Below, in pieces: positions 52,180-59,512 of a stretch of 64,000 bases of DNA. Positions within the stretch are counted from its first letter, which is position 1. Each line of letters starts with the position of its first letter. Where the stretch lies: NCBI GenBank assembly GCA_019117065.1, contig DXAK01000030.1:1-64000 (forward strand). Reading direction: 5' to 3'. The translations under genes were made by a program, and so were the position numbers. The notes beneath the pieces were generated by a model. It had not been told where the DNA came from. It was given only the letters and a program-made list of their open reading frames with translations, and ran no database searches. The DNA comes from Candidatus Mediterraneibacter pullicola (lineage in GTDB: Bacteria; Bacillota; Clostridia; Lachnospirales; Lachnospiraceae).

Positions 52180-52204
52180 TTATTTCCCTCCGCTTTTTAT
52201 TAAC

Positions 52205-52233
52205 AGCGGCCTGCAGAGTTTACACAGACCGCT
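52205..52233 (-). terminator. Intercistronic hairpin between EIIC and the SIS gene
   Basis: AGCGGcCTG pairs with CAGaCCGCT (arms 52205-52213 and 52225-52233) in the 68-base gap. It may stabilise the PTS part of the message or attenuate downstream genes. Confidence 0.45.
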
Positions 52234-52247
52234 TTTATTTCCGTTTT

Positions 52248-53525
52248 TCAGGCTGCACCTATCAGATGTGCAATTCCGTAAAATATCAAACCAATAATGG
52301 AAAAATCCGTATCAGCAAATGTTGTTCCGGCAAATCCCATTGCTGCAAATGCAGGGAACAACAATGAACATAGCACGTTATTTAAGATTCCCGTAAGCAT
52401 TGAACCGATAAATGCACCTCGCCTTCCTCCGGCAGCATTCGCGAAGATGGCTGCTGTGCCGCCCATAAAGAAGCTGTGAAGCAATGTGGGAATAATTACT
52501 GTCATTCCAGTGGCAAGGAATATGCCAAAAGCGATAAACTGACCGATCGTATATCCGATAAAGCCTACCATAATCGCGTTTGGAGCAAACGTAAATACTG
52601 TCGGGCAATCCAGTGCGGGGATTGCATTCGGGACAATCTTTTCTGCAATTCCTTTAAATGCAGGCACAAGTTCTGCCAGAATCATTCTTACTCCCAGAAG
52701 GATAACAGATACGCCTGCACTGAAAATAAATCCCTGCATCAAAGCCCATACAACCATATGAGTCGAGCCTGCATATCCTGCTACAAACTCGCTTCCCGCA
52801 AATATACAGCAGACGATTTCAATAAGAAATACTCCTATTCCCATCAGAATAACCGGCTCTTTGAAAAATCCCATCCATTTGGGAAGCTCCATTTTTTCCG
52901 TGGATGTCTCTTCTGGGTTTTTCCCGAAAATTTTGCCCATAAATCCCGCAAAAATATATCCCGTGGTAGCCCAGTGTCCAAGGGCGAAGGTTTCTCCACC
53001 TGTTACTTTTCTCATGAACGGCATTGAAATCGCAGGTGTCAGCACGCTCATGATACCCACTACAGCGGCACCAATCGCGATAACTGCCGCGGTCGGCAGA
53101 CCAAACATAGAGAGCATAACTGCTGTCAGCGCCGCCATGATGATCGTATGATGTCCGCTCAGGAATATATATTTAAACCGTGTAAACCGCGCAAGCAGAA
53201 TATTTACAATTAATCCGAAAAATGCAATAAATGCCATTTTAGTGCCATACTGTTCGGAAGCCATGGCTGTAATAGCCTCGTTCACAGGGATAACTCCCTG
53301 TATATTGAAGGCTTCCATCATAACCTCATTCAGCGGATCCAGCATACCCGTAATAATGTTAGACCCCTGTTGCATGATAAGAAATCCCAGAAAAGTTTTT
53401 AATGTACCTGTCATGACCCGTTCTACAGATGCTTTCTGTGCGACAAGACCTATAAAACTGATCAGAGCAACTAGCACAGCCGCCTGACTGATAATTGACG
53501 TTAAAATACTGATCAACGTATCCAT
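52248..53525 (-). CDS. PTS ascorbate/galactitol-superfamily EIIC component (UlaA-like)
   Basis: A 425-residue permease from the ATG at 53523-53525 (MDTLISILTSIISQAAVLVA) behind AAAGGAGGAGATC. About eleven hydrophobic segments are present. UlaA/SgaT features include LVALISFIGLVAQKASVERV, KTFLGFLIMQQGSNIITGM, YIFLSGHHTIIMAALTAVML and DCPTVFTFAPNAIMVGFIG. It transports and, with EIIB, phosphorylates its substrate. Substrate could be ascorbate or another sugar acid or polyol; neighbouring enzymes do not match the ula set, so it is not assigned. Confidence 0.92.
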   Translation of the reverse strand: MDTLISILTSIISQAAVLVALISFIGLVAQKASVERVMTGTLKTFLGFLIMQQGSNIITGMLDPLNEVMMEAFNIQGVIPVNEAITAMASEQYGTKMAFIAFFGLIVNILLARFTRFKYIFLSGHHTIIMAALTAVMLSMFGLPTAAVIAIGAAVVGIMSVLTPAISMPFMRKVTGGETFALGHWATTGYIFAGFMGKIFGKNPEETSTEKMELPKWMGFFKEPVILMGIGVFLIEIVCCIFAGSEFVAGYAGSTHMVVWALMQGFIFSAGVSVILLGVRMILAELVPAFKGIAEKIVPNAIPALDCPTVFTFAPNAIMVGFIGYTIGQFIAFGIFLATGMTVIIPTLLHSFFMGGTAAIFANAAGGRRGAFIGSMLTGILNNVLCSLLFPAFAAMGFAGTTFADTDFSIIGLIFYGIAHLIGAA

Positions 53526-53581
53526 GATCTCCTCCTTTACAAAAATTAACAAAAATTTAAAATATTTTACCCTCTTTCCAC

Positions 53582-53697
53582 TTAACAGAAATATGATTTC
53601 ATGCTACACTAGCGATGGAGTTCTTCCCTTTCCTACAATGAACAGAATTTCCTGCCATGGATATTTCACCATTGAGGGAGGGGAAATTCTTTTTTCA
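53582..53697 (+). ncRNA. Candidate small RNA antisense to the EIIB-EIIC gap
   Basis: On the plus strand TTAACA (53582-53587) and TACACT (53605-53610), spacing 17, form a promoter. A perfect 9-bp stem AGAATTTCC/GGAAATTCT (53644-53652, 53682-53690) followed by TTTTTT forms an intrinsic terminator in the same direction. The transcript would be about 80 bases from near 53617. It contains TTCTTCCCTTTCCTAC, complementary in type to ribosome binding sites. There is no plus-strand gene for this terminator to serve. The EIIB-EIIC gap (169 bases) is long for such an operon. Confidence 0.45.
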
Positions 53698-53967
53698 AAT
53701 CCCGAGTATTTTTTTCAATTCTCCTTCTATGTAAGGCACATCCGTATAATTTACCACTTCTATCAGCGGCAGATTCATATCCGCCAATTCTTCACAAAAT
53801 TGATGAGAAGAAACAATAATATCCGGGTTTGCTCCTCTTGCTGATCCTGTATCCGCCACTTCCACTACGGCCTCTTTTAAATCCAGTTTTTCTAGCGCTT
53901 TCTCCACATTCATTTTTAATATCAAACTGCTGCCCAATCCCATCGCACATACGCATACGATCTTCAT
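53695..53967 (-). CDS. PTS ascorbate/galactitol-superfamily EIIB component
   Basis: A 90-residue phosphocarrier from the ATG at 53965-53967 (MKIVCVCAMGLGSSLILK) behind AAGGAGGTGGG. The phosphorylated Cys lies in VCAMGLGSSL, the Cys-x2-G-x-G-S loop of UlaB/SgaB-like EIIB. The remainder (ADTGSARGANPDIIVSSHQF) fits the small alpha/beta domain. It lies between the EIIA and EIIC genes. The upstream in-frame ATGs lack good ribosome sites and would overlap the EIIA stop. Confidence 0.92.
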   Translation of the reverse strand: MKIVCVCAMGLGSSLILKMNVEKALEKLDLKEAVVEVADTGSARGANPDIIVSSHQFCEELADMNLPLIEVVNYTDVPYIEGELKKILGI

Positions 53968-54004
53968 TTTTCCCACCTCCTTTCTCATAAAACTTTTAAA
54001 AATT

Positions 54005-54451
54005 CTAATTATATTGTTTAAGTATCTCAATAACCTCCTTTCCGTCTTTTGCCGCCATCACCTCAGCCACTCTGCACTCATCGCCAAGGAAAGCCGCTAA
54101 CAGCTTCAGCGCATCTATGTGAGTACTGTTATCGACTGCCGCCAGACATATTACAAGCTTCACAGGATTATTCGGTGATTCAAGAAAATTAACAGGATTT
54201 TCTAGAGTCATTAAGCTCATCCCCACTTTATTTACCCCGGATTCACTTTTTGCATGAGGAATAGCTACTCCCGGAACTAATACAAAATATCCTCCGTTCT
54301 CCTCCCCGTTTCTTATCATGGCATCTACATATGTAGACTGTACGCTTCCATCATCCACAAGGATTTGTCCTGCTTTGCGTATAGCCTGTCTCCAATCATC
54401 AGCTCTAATATTTGTCTGAATGGTTTTCTCATTAAGATATTCACTTAACAT
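54005..54451 (-). CDS. PTS mannitol/fructose-type EIIA component
   Basis: A 148-residue EIIA from the ATG at 54449-54451 (MLSEYLNEKTIQTNIRADDW) behind GGGAGGAAAACT. The phosphorylated His is in FVLVPGVAIPHAKSESGVNK, and LVICLAAVDNSTHIDALKLL is the usual second conserved region. It is the first gene of the operon EIIA, EIIB, EIIC, SIS, regulator, deoC, class II aldolase, kinase-like. The promoter is not obvious; GTATAAT near 54526 is a possible -10. Confidence 0.93.
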   Translation of the reverse strand: MLSEYLNEKTIQTNIRADDWRQAIRKAGQILVDDGSVQSTYVDAMIRNGEENGGYFVLVPGVAIPHAKSESGVNKVGMSLMTLENPVNFLESPNNPVKLVICLAAVDNSTHIDALKLLAAFLGDECRVAEVMAAKDGKEVIEILKQYN

Positions 54452-54684
54452 AGTTTTCCTCCCTGATAATTTAATACTCGTATTTTCTGTCATCTGCTCC
54501 CCAGATTCACCTCATTATTCCATATTATACATTTTCCACTATATTTCACAGATTTTATCTATACATTTATAATATTCTCCATTTATATTAATTAAAATAA
54601 CAATTTTCCTGTTTATTTTTATAGCAAAATTTCTAACAATATATATTTTTTAGTGCATATTACATATATGTATCGAAATACATT

Positions 54685-54738
54685 CCACAAAAAAATAAAC
54701 GAATGCCGCATCTATGATTGCTACTCATAAATGCGGCA
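54685..54738 (-). terminator. Terminator of the trehalose operon
   Basis: Minus-strand stem TGCCGCATTTATGA/TCATAGATGCGGCA (one mismatch) followed by a T-rich run ending in TTTTTTT, just downstream of treC. Confidence 0.85.
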
Positions 54739-54763
54739 CCCTTTTCTTCACATGTTTTATTTT

Positions 54764-56437
54764 TTATATCTGCGGGCTGTACCACACTGCCGCCTCGTAG
54801 GGCCGAAGCGTTAGCCCGCCGTTCTCCGGGATCTTTGTATCCGGATAATTTCCCAGCACACACTTAAATCCTTCCAGTTTCGGAGCTTTCTTCCACTCGT
54901 ACTCTTTTCCGTAGAAGTTTGCCGTCACGATCAATTCCTGCCCCTTCCAGCATCTGCGGTACGCGAACACAGACGAGTCTCCCTCAGCCAGCGGCTCAAT
55001 ATCTCCGTAAGCGATCACATCCAGTTCTTTCCTCATAGCAATCAGTTTCTGGTAATAGCGGAAGATAGAATCTTCATCCTTTAACTGATCCCCCGCATTG
55101 ATCTTCGTGTGGTTTTCGTTTACCCCGATCCACGGTTCTTTGCCGTCCTCAGAGGAGAACCCTGCATACTTTGTACCATCCCACTGCATCGGTGTACGCC
55201 CGTTGTCCCGTGAGTGAATCTGGATAATGCGGAACGCGTCGGATGCGCTCAGCCCTTTTTCCTGAAGGATACAGTAATGATTTAAGCTCTCCACATCACG
55301 AAACTGGCTGATATCCGTAAAGTCCGTATTTGTCATGCCGATCTCTTCGCCCTGATATACATATGGCGTACCACGCAGACAGTGGATGATAGTGCCCAGC
55401 ATTTTCGCAGATTGCTTCCAGTATCTTCCCTCGTCGCCAAAGCGGGATACTACGCGGGGCTGATCGTGATTACACCAGAACACCGCGTTCCACGCATTAT
55501 GCTCTGTCATCTTTGTCTGCCATTCAAAAATAATATCTTTCAATTTCTGAAAATCAGCCGGTACAAGAACCCACTTCTCATTTCCCATAAAATCAACTTT
55601 CAAATGGTGAAAACTGAATACCATGGACAGTTCTCCCGTATCGCGCCCTGCATACTGATAACAGTTTTCGATGGATGTACTGGACATCTCTCCCACTGTC
55701 ACAATCTGTGTGTCCGTCCCAAACGTCATATCGTGGAGCTCTTTTAAATACTTATGAATATTCGGCCCATCGGTATAATACTTACGCCCGTCACCTTCGG
55801 TATCATCCTCAAAAGCGCCTTTGCTGATCAGGTTTACCACATCAAAGCGGAATCCCTTCACACCTTTATCCATCCAGAAACGCACAATCTTCTGTACTTC
55901 TTTCCTTACATTTTCATTATCCCAGTTCAGATCCGCCTGCGTCACATCAAAAAGATGCAGATAATACTCGTCAAACTTCTCTACATACTCCCATGCGCTT
56001 CCTCCAAACTTACTCTCCCAGTTCGTCGGCGCACTTCCATCCGGCTTCCCTTTTCGGAAGAAGAAGAAATCTTTATAGTAAGGGTCTCCTTCCATAGCTT
56101 TTTGGAACCACTCATGGCGGGTGGATACATGGTTGAACACCATATCGAACATCAGGCCGATTCCCCGTTTGCCAGCTTCGGCGATAAGTTCTTCCACATC
56201 GGCCATTGTACCATATCTAGGATCAATATTATAATAATCTTCTACGTCATAACCATTGTCATTCTGCGGAGATACAAAGAATGGGGTAGACCAGATGTAA
56301 TCCACACCCAGCTCTTTTATATAATCCAGTTTACTGATTACGCCTCTGATATCTCCAAGCCCATCCTTGTTTGTATCACAAAATGACTTGGGATAAATCT
56401 GATATACTACGCTTTTCCGAAAATCTTTTTCTGCCAT
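54764..56437 (-). CDS. treC: GH13 alpha-glucosidase, probable trehalose-6-phosphate hydrolase
   Basis: A 557-residue GH13 enzyme from the ATG at 56435-56437 (MAEKDFRKSVVYQIYPKSFC) after AAAGGTGTAAA. GH13 regions: DMVFNHVSTRHEWFQ (region I), GFRFDVVNLISK with the nucleophile Asp (II), IVTVGEMSSTSIENC with the acid Glu (III), WCNHDQPRVVSRFGDE (IV). In isolation it could be an oligo-1,6-glucosidase, but it follows a trehalose-type PTS permease and lies opposite treR, so it should split trehalose 6-phosphate to glucose and glucose 6-phosphate. The stop of treP lies just upstream. Confidence 0.92.
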   Translation of the reverse strand: MAEKDFRKSVVYQIYPKSFCDTNKDGLGDIRGVISKLDYIKELGVDYIWSTPFFVSPQNDNGYDVEDYYNIDPRYGTMADVEELIAEAGKRGIGLMFDMVFNHVSTRHEWFQKAMEGDPYYKDFFFFRKGKPDGSAPTNWESKFGGSAWEYVEKFDEYYLHLFDVTQADLNWDNENVRKEVQKIVRFWMDKGVKGFRFDVVNLISKGAFEDDTEGDGRKYYTDGPNIHKYLKELHDMTFGTDTQIVTVGEMSSTSIENCYQYAGRDTGELSMVFSFHHLKVDFMGNEKWVLVPADFQKLKDIIFEWQTKMTEHNAWNAVFWCNHDQPRVVSRFGDEGRYWKQSAKMLGTIIHCLRGTPYVYQGEEIGMTNTDFTDISQFRDVESLNHYCILQEKGLSASDAFRIIQIHSRDNGRTPMQWDGTKYAGFSSEDGKEPWIGVNENHTKINAGDQLKDEDSIFRYYQKLIAMRKELDVIAYGDIEPLAEGDSSVFAYRRCWKGQELIVTANFYGKEYEWKKAPKLEGFKCVLGNYPDTKIPENGGLTLRPYEAAVWYSPQI

Positions 56438-56454
56438 TTTACACCTTTCCCTGA

Positions 56455-58434
56455 CTAATCCCATGATATCACTGTTGTCTCTCCTGCCTTCGCTTCCATA
56501 CCTGTGTGCATTGTGACGCCTGACGCTTTTCCTTCACCCGTCACAATGAGCATCGTCGTGCACGGATGTCCTGCTGCCTTGATCTTCTTCGGATCAAACT
56601 CAATCAACGGATCTCCTGTCTTTACATGATCCCCTTCATTTACAAGAAGCTTAAACCCGTCTCCACCCATATCCACGGTATCAACGCCCACATGAATCAG
56701 AAGTTCAAGGCCATTTGCCAGCGTCAGCCCGCACGCGTGTCCTGTATCAGCCATAACAACAGACACATCGCAATCTGATGGAGCGGTCACCACCGTATTC
56801 TCCGGCTCGATGGCAACACCGTCTCCCATCACTTTCTGAGAGAATACCTCATCCTGCACTTCCGTGATCGGGATCACTTTCCCGTCAAGAATTGATTTCA
56901 ATTCTTTTATATCTTCCGTATCCGCTTTGGACGCGCTCACTTCAGAATCAGCCTGTCCCGATTCGGATATTTCTTCCGCAGTTAACGCGTTCCCACGGTT
57001 TTTCCCATATCTGTCTTCCTCGGACAGTTTTATCTTTCCTACAATAAATGTAAGAAGGAATGGAACCACGATGGCCACTGCCATTGCAAGAAGGAATGTC
57101 AGGTAATATTGCGGAACAATGGACAAGATACCCGGAAGGCCGCCCACGCCAATGCTCAGCGCCTGTACGCCGCATCCCACAGAAATCATTGCCGCAAAGC
57201 AGGAACCAATCATACCGCATACGAGGGGGAATACATATTTTAAGTTGACACCGAAGAGCGCCGGTTCCGTAACACCTAAGTAGCAGGAAATACATGCCGG
57301 TACATTAACCTGCTGCGCGCGCTCGTTCTTCTTCTGGAGAACGGACATGGCCAGCACACTTGAACCCTGCGCGATATTTGACAGCGCAATCATTGGCCAG
57401 AGGATCGTCGTCTTTGGCGGGATCGCCAAAAGCTGCGAATCGACCGCATTTGTCATATGGTGCAGACCCGTCATAACAAGCGGAGCGTACAGCAGGCCGA
57501 AAACCGCCGCAAAAATAAACCGAAAATCAGATGTAAGCCCTGTATATACTGCATTTCCAATCGCATCGCCGATCTTCCAGCCAATGGGGCCTACGATCGT
57601 ATGCGCAATGAGAACCGCCGGAAGGAGAGAACAGAACGGAACAACGATCATACTGACCACTTCCGGACATATCTTTTTAAAAAACTTCTCAAGGTATACA
57701 AGGACAAACCCTGCCATCATCGCCGCGATAACCTGCCCCTGATAACCAATCATCTGCACTTTTGCAAATCCGAAATCCCACACCGGAATATCTTCCACCG
57801 CTGTGGATGACACGCTGAATCCATTTAGAAGCTGTGACGATACCAGTGTCAATCCAAGGACAATACCAAGAATCTGTGTTGTTCCCATCTTCTTCGTAAT
57901 TGACCACACAATACCTACCGGGAGCAAATGAAACACTGCCTCACCGATAAGCCAGAGAAAGTTGTACATACCAGACCAGAATTGAGAGATATCCGCCAAG
58001 CTTTGCGTACCGTTATTAAAGAAATTGATCTCACCGATCACATTTCTAAATCCCAGCACAAGACCGCCGCAGATAAGAGCAGGAATCAGGGGCGCAAATA
58101 TCTCACCAAGCGTACCGACAATCTTCTGGGCTGGATTCTGATTTGTCTTTGCCGCGGCTTTCACCGCATCTTTACTCACACCCTCAATACCCGCGTAAGC
58201 GGTAAACTCATTGTAAAATACAGCCACATCGTTTCCGATGATAACTTGATACTGTCCCGCCTGTGTAAATGTACCCTTTACGCTCGGCAGATCTTCAATC
58301 TCTTTCTCATTTGCCTTTTTCGGATCTGCGAGCACAAAACGCATCCTTGTCATGCAGTGGGAGACTGCCTGGATGTTTTCTTTGCCTCCTACGAGATCCA
58401 GTAGACGCTTCACGTCATTTTCATACTTTCCCAT
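56455..58434 (-). CDS. treP: PTS trehalose-type EIIBCA permease
   Basis: A 659-residue fused permease. EIIB occupies about 1-90 with the phosphorylated Cys27 (IQAVSHCMTRMRFVLADPKK), EIIC about 105-470 (GEIFAPLIPALICGGLVLGF, VMTGLHHMTNAVDSQLLAIP, VPACISCYLGVTEPALFGVN), and a C-terminal Crr-type EIIA about 510-659 with VSVVMADTGHACGLTLANGL and LELLIHVGVDTVDMGGDGF, holding the two active-site His residues. B. subtilis TreP lacks the EIIA part, so this one carries its own. It imports trehalose as trehalose 6-phosphate. Confidence 0.93.
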   Translation of the reverse strand: MGKYENDVKRLLDLVGGKENIQAVSHCMTRMRFVLADPKKANEKEIEDLPSVKGTFTQAGQYQVIIGNDVAVFYNEFTAYAGIEGVSKDAVKAAAKTNQNPAQKIVGTLGEIFAPLIPALICGGLVLGFRNVIGEINFFNNGTQSLADISQFWSGMYNFLWLIGEAVFHLLPVGIVWSITKKMGTTQILGIVLGLTLVSSQLLNGFSVSSTAVEDIPVWDFGFAKVQMIGYQGQVIAAMMAGFVLVYLEKFFKKICPEVVSMIVVPFCSLLPAVLIAHTIVGPIGWKIGDAIGNAVYTGLTSDFRFIFAAVFGLLYAPLVMTGLHHMTNAVDSQLLAIPPKTTILWPMIALSNIAQGSSVLAMSVLQKKNERAQQVNVPACISCYLGVTEPALFGVNLKYVFPLVCGMIGSCFAAMISVGCGVQALSIGVGGLPGILSIVPQYYLTFLLAMAVAIVVPFLLTFIVGKIKLSEEDRYGKNRGNALTAEEISESGQADSEVSASKADTEDIKELKSILDGKVIPITEVQDEVFSQKVMGDGVAIEPENTVVTAPSDCDVSVVMADTGHACGLTLANGLELLIHVGVDTVDMGGDGFKLLVNEGDHVKTGDPLIEFDPKKIKAAGHPCTTMLIVTGEGKASGVTMHTGMEAKAGETTVISWD

Positions 58435-58514
58435 CGCTTCTCTTCCTTTCCTGACATTCTTACTTATGGGAGCACTGTTTGGAGAACCTTATCTCTTTAG
58501 GTTCTTCCCCGCAC

Positions 58515-58559
58515 TTGTTTGAACAACTATAATTTATCACACTTGTTTAAACATGTCAA
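58515..58559 (-). promoter_or_regulatory. treP promoter with two TreR-type operators
   Basis: Minus-strand TTGACA (58554-58559) and TAAATT (58531-58536), spacing 17. The palindrome ACTTGTTTAAACATGT (58541-58556) fills the spacer and a second one, TTGTTTGAACAA (58515-58526), lies just past the start point. Two operators flanking the -10 imply strong repression. Confidence 0.8.
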
Positions 58560-58659
58560 TCTTCAAAAATAAAATAAACCTGATTCAGTAAATGTTAACA
58601 AAATCATACCCTGTTTTTTGTAGATTCCGTCAGAACATCAGGCAAAAATTATTTTTCTC

Positions 58660-58707
58660 TTGATTTTATGATGGTGAGTTTTATAATATAAGAAGATGTT
58701 TAAACAA
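58660..58707 (+). promoter_or_regulatory. treR promoter with operator
   Basis: TTGATT (58660-58665) and TATAAT (58682-58687), spacing 16. The operator ATGTTTAAACAA (58696-58707), identical in core to that in the treP promoter, overlaps the start point, so treR should be self-regulated. Confidence 0.75.
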
Positions 58708-58720
58708 GAGGAAAGCCATT

Positions 58721-59452
58721 ATGCCAAAAGCGAAATACGATACGATTTACAAAGATTTAAAAGAAAAAATTGAAACAGAAATCTATGCTTATCAGGAAAT
58801 ACTCCCATCCGAACATATGCTCATTCATGAATACGGCTGCTCCCGCAACACTGTGCGGCGGGCGCTGGCAGAACTGACAGCAGACGGCTATGTACAGCCC
58901 ATGCACGGCAGAGGGGTCCGAAATATTTACCAGCCGGTGGAACAGGCGGCATTCACCGTGGGAGGGATCGAGTCTTTCAAAGAATCCACGATCCGCAACA
59001 AACGTGTGAGCAAGACAAAAGTACTGCAATTTACAGAGATTGTCACGGATGAGAAAATAGAAAGGCGGACCGGCTTCAAAAAAGGAACTCCTCTCTACTA
59101 TATCCAGAGGCTTCGTTTCTTAAACGGCATTCCTCTGATCCTTGACCACAACTATTTTTCAAAGGAGGTCGTCTCAAACCTGACTCCAGAGATCGCCGGG
59201 CAATCCATCTACGAATATTTGGAGGGTGAACTCGGCCTGACAATCGCCACAAGCAAGAGGACACTCACCGTCGAACACGTCACGCAAGTAGACGAAAAAT
59301 ATATCGACCTAAAGGGCTACAACTGCATGGCTGTCATCACCAGCCAGACTTTTAACGATAAAGGGATCCAGTTTGAGTACACACAGTCAAGGCATCACCC
59401 TGATTACTTTCGTTTCCAAGATGTAGCCACAAGAAAAAGGACAGGACTATAA
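58721..59452 (+). CDS. treR: Trehalose operon repressor (GntR/HutC family)
   Basis: A 243-residue GntR/HutC regulator: winged helix at about 1-70 (ILPSEHMLIHEYGCSRNTVR, LAELTADGYVQPMHGRGVRN) and a UTRA ligand domain from about 85 on (RTGFKKGTPLYYIQRLRFLN, PLILDHNYFSKEVVSNLTPE). It is divergent from treP-treC. By analogy with B. subtilis TreR the inducer should be trehalose 6-phosphate. The ATG at 58721 follows AGAGGAAAGCCATT. Confidence 0.93.
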   Translation: MPKAKYDTIYKDLKEKIETEIYAYQEILPSEHMLIHEYGCSRNTVRRALAELTADGYVQPMHGRGVRNIYQPVEQAAFTVGGIESFKESTIRNKRVSKTKVLQFTEIVTDEKIERRTGFKKGTPLYYIQRLRFLNGIPLILDHNYFSKEVVSNLTPEIAGQSIYEYLEGELGLTIATSKRTLTVEHVTQVDEKYIDLKGYNCMAVITSQTFNDKGIQFEYTQSRHHPDYFRFQDVATRKRTGL

Positions 59453-59467
59453 AGCCCTGTCCTTTTT
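59434..59467. terminator. Terminator between treR and the membrane protein gene
   Basis: AAAAAGGACAGG pairs with CCTGTCCTTTTT around a 10-base loop. The 5' arm is inside the last codons of treR. It works in both directions for these convergent genes. Confidence 0.88.
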
Positions 59468-59512
59468 CTATCACATTCTCTATGACGTTCTGGTCCCCGG
59501 ATACCATATATC

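Noticed and set aside
53005..53151. Plus-strand frames over the PTS EIIC gene
   Set aside because: The minus strand encodes a complete UlaA-like permease; the plus frames are shadows without ribosome sites.
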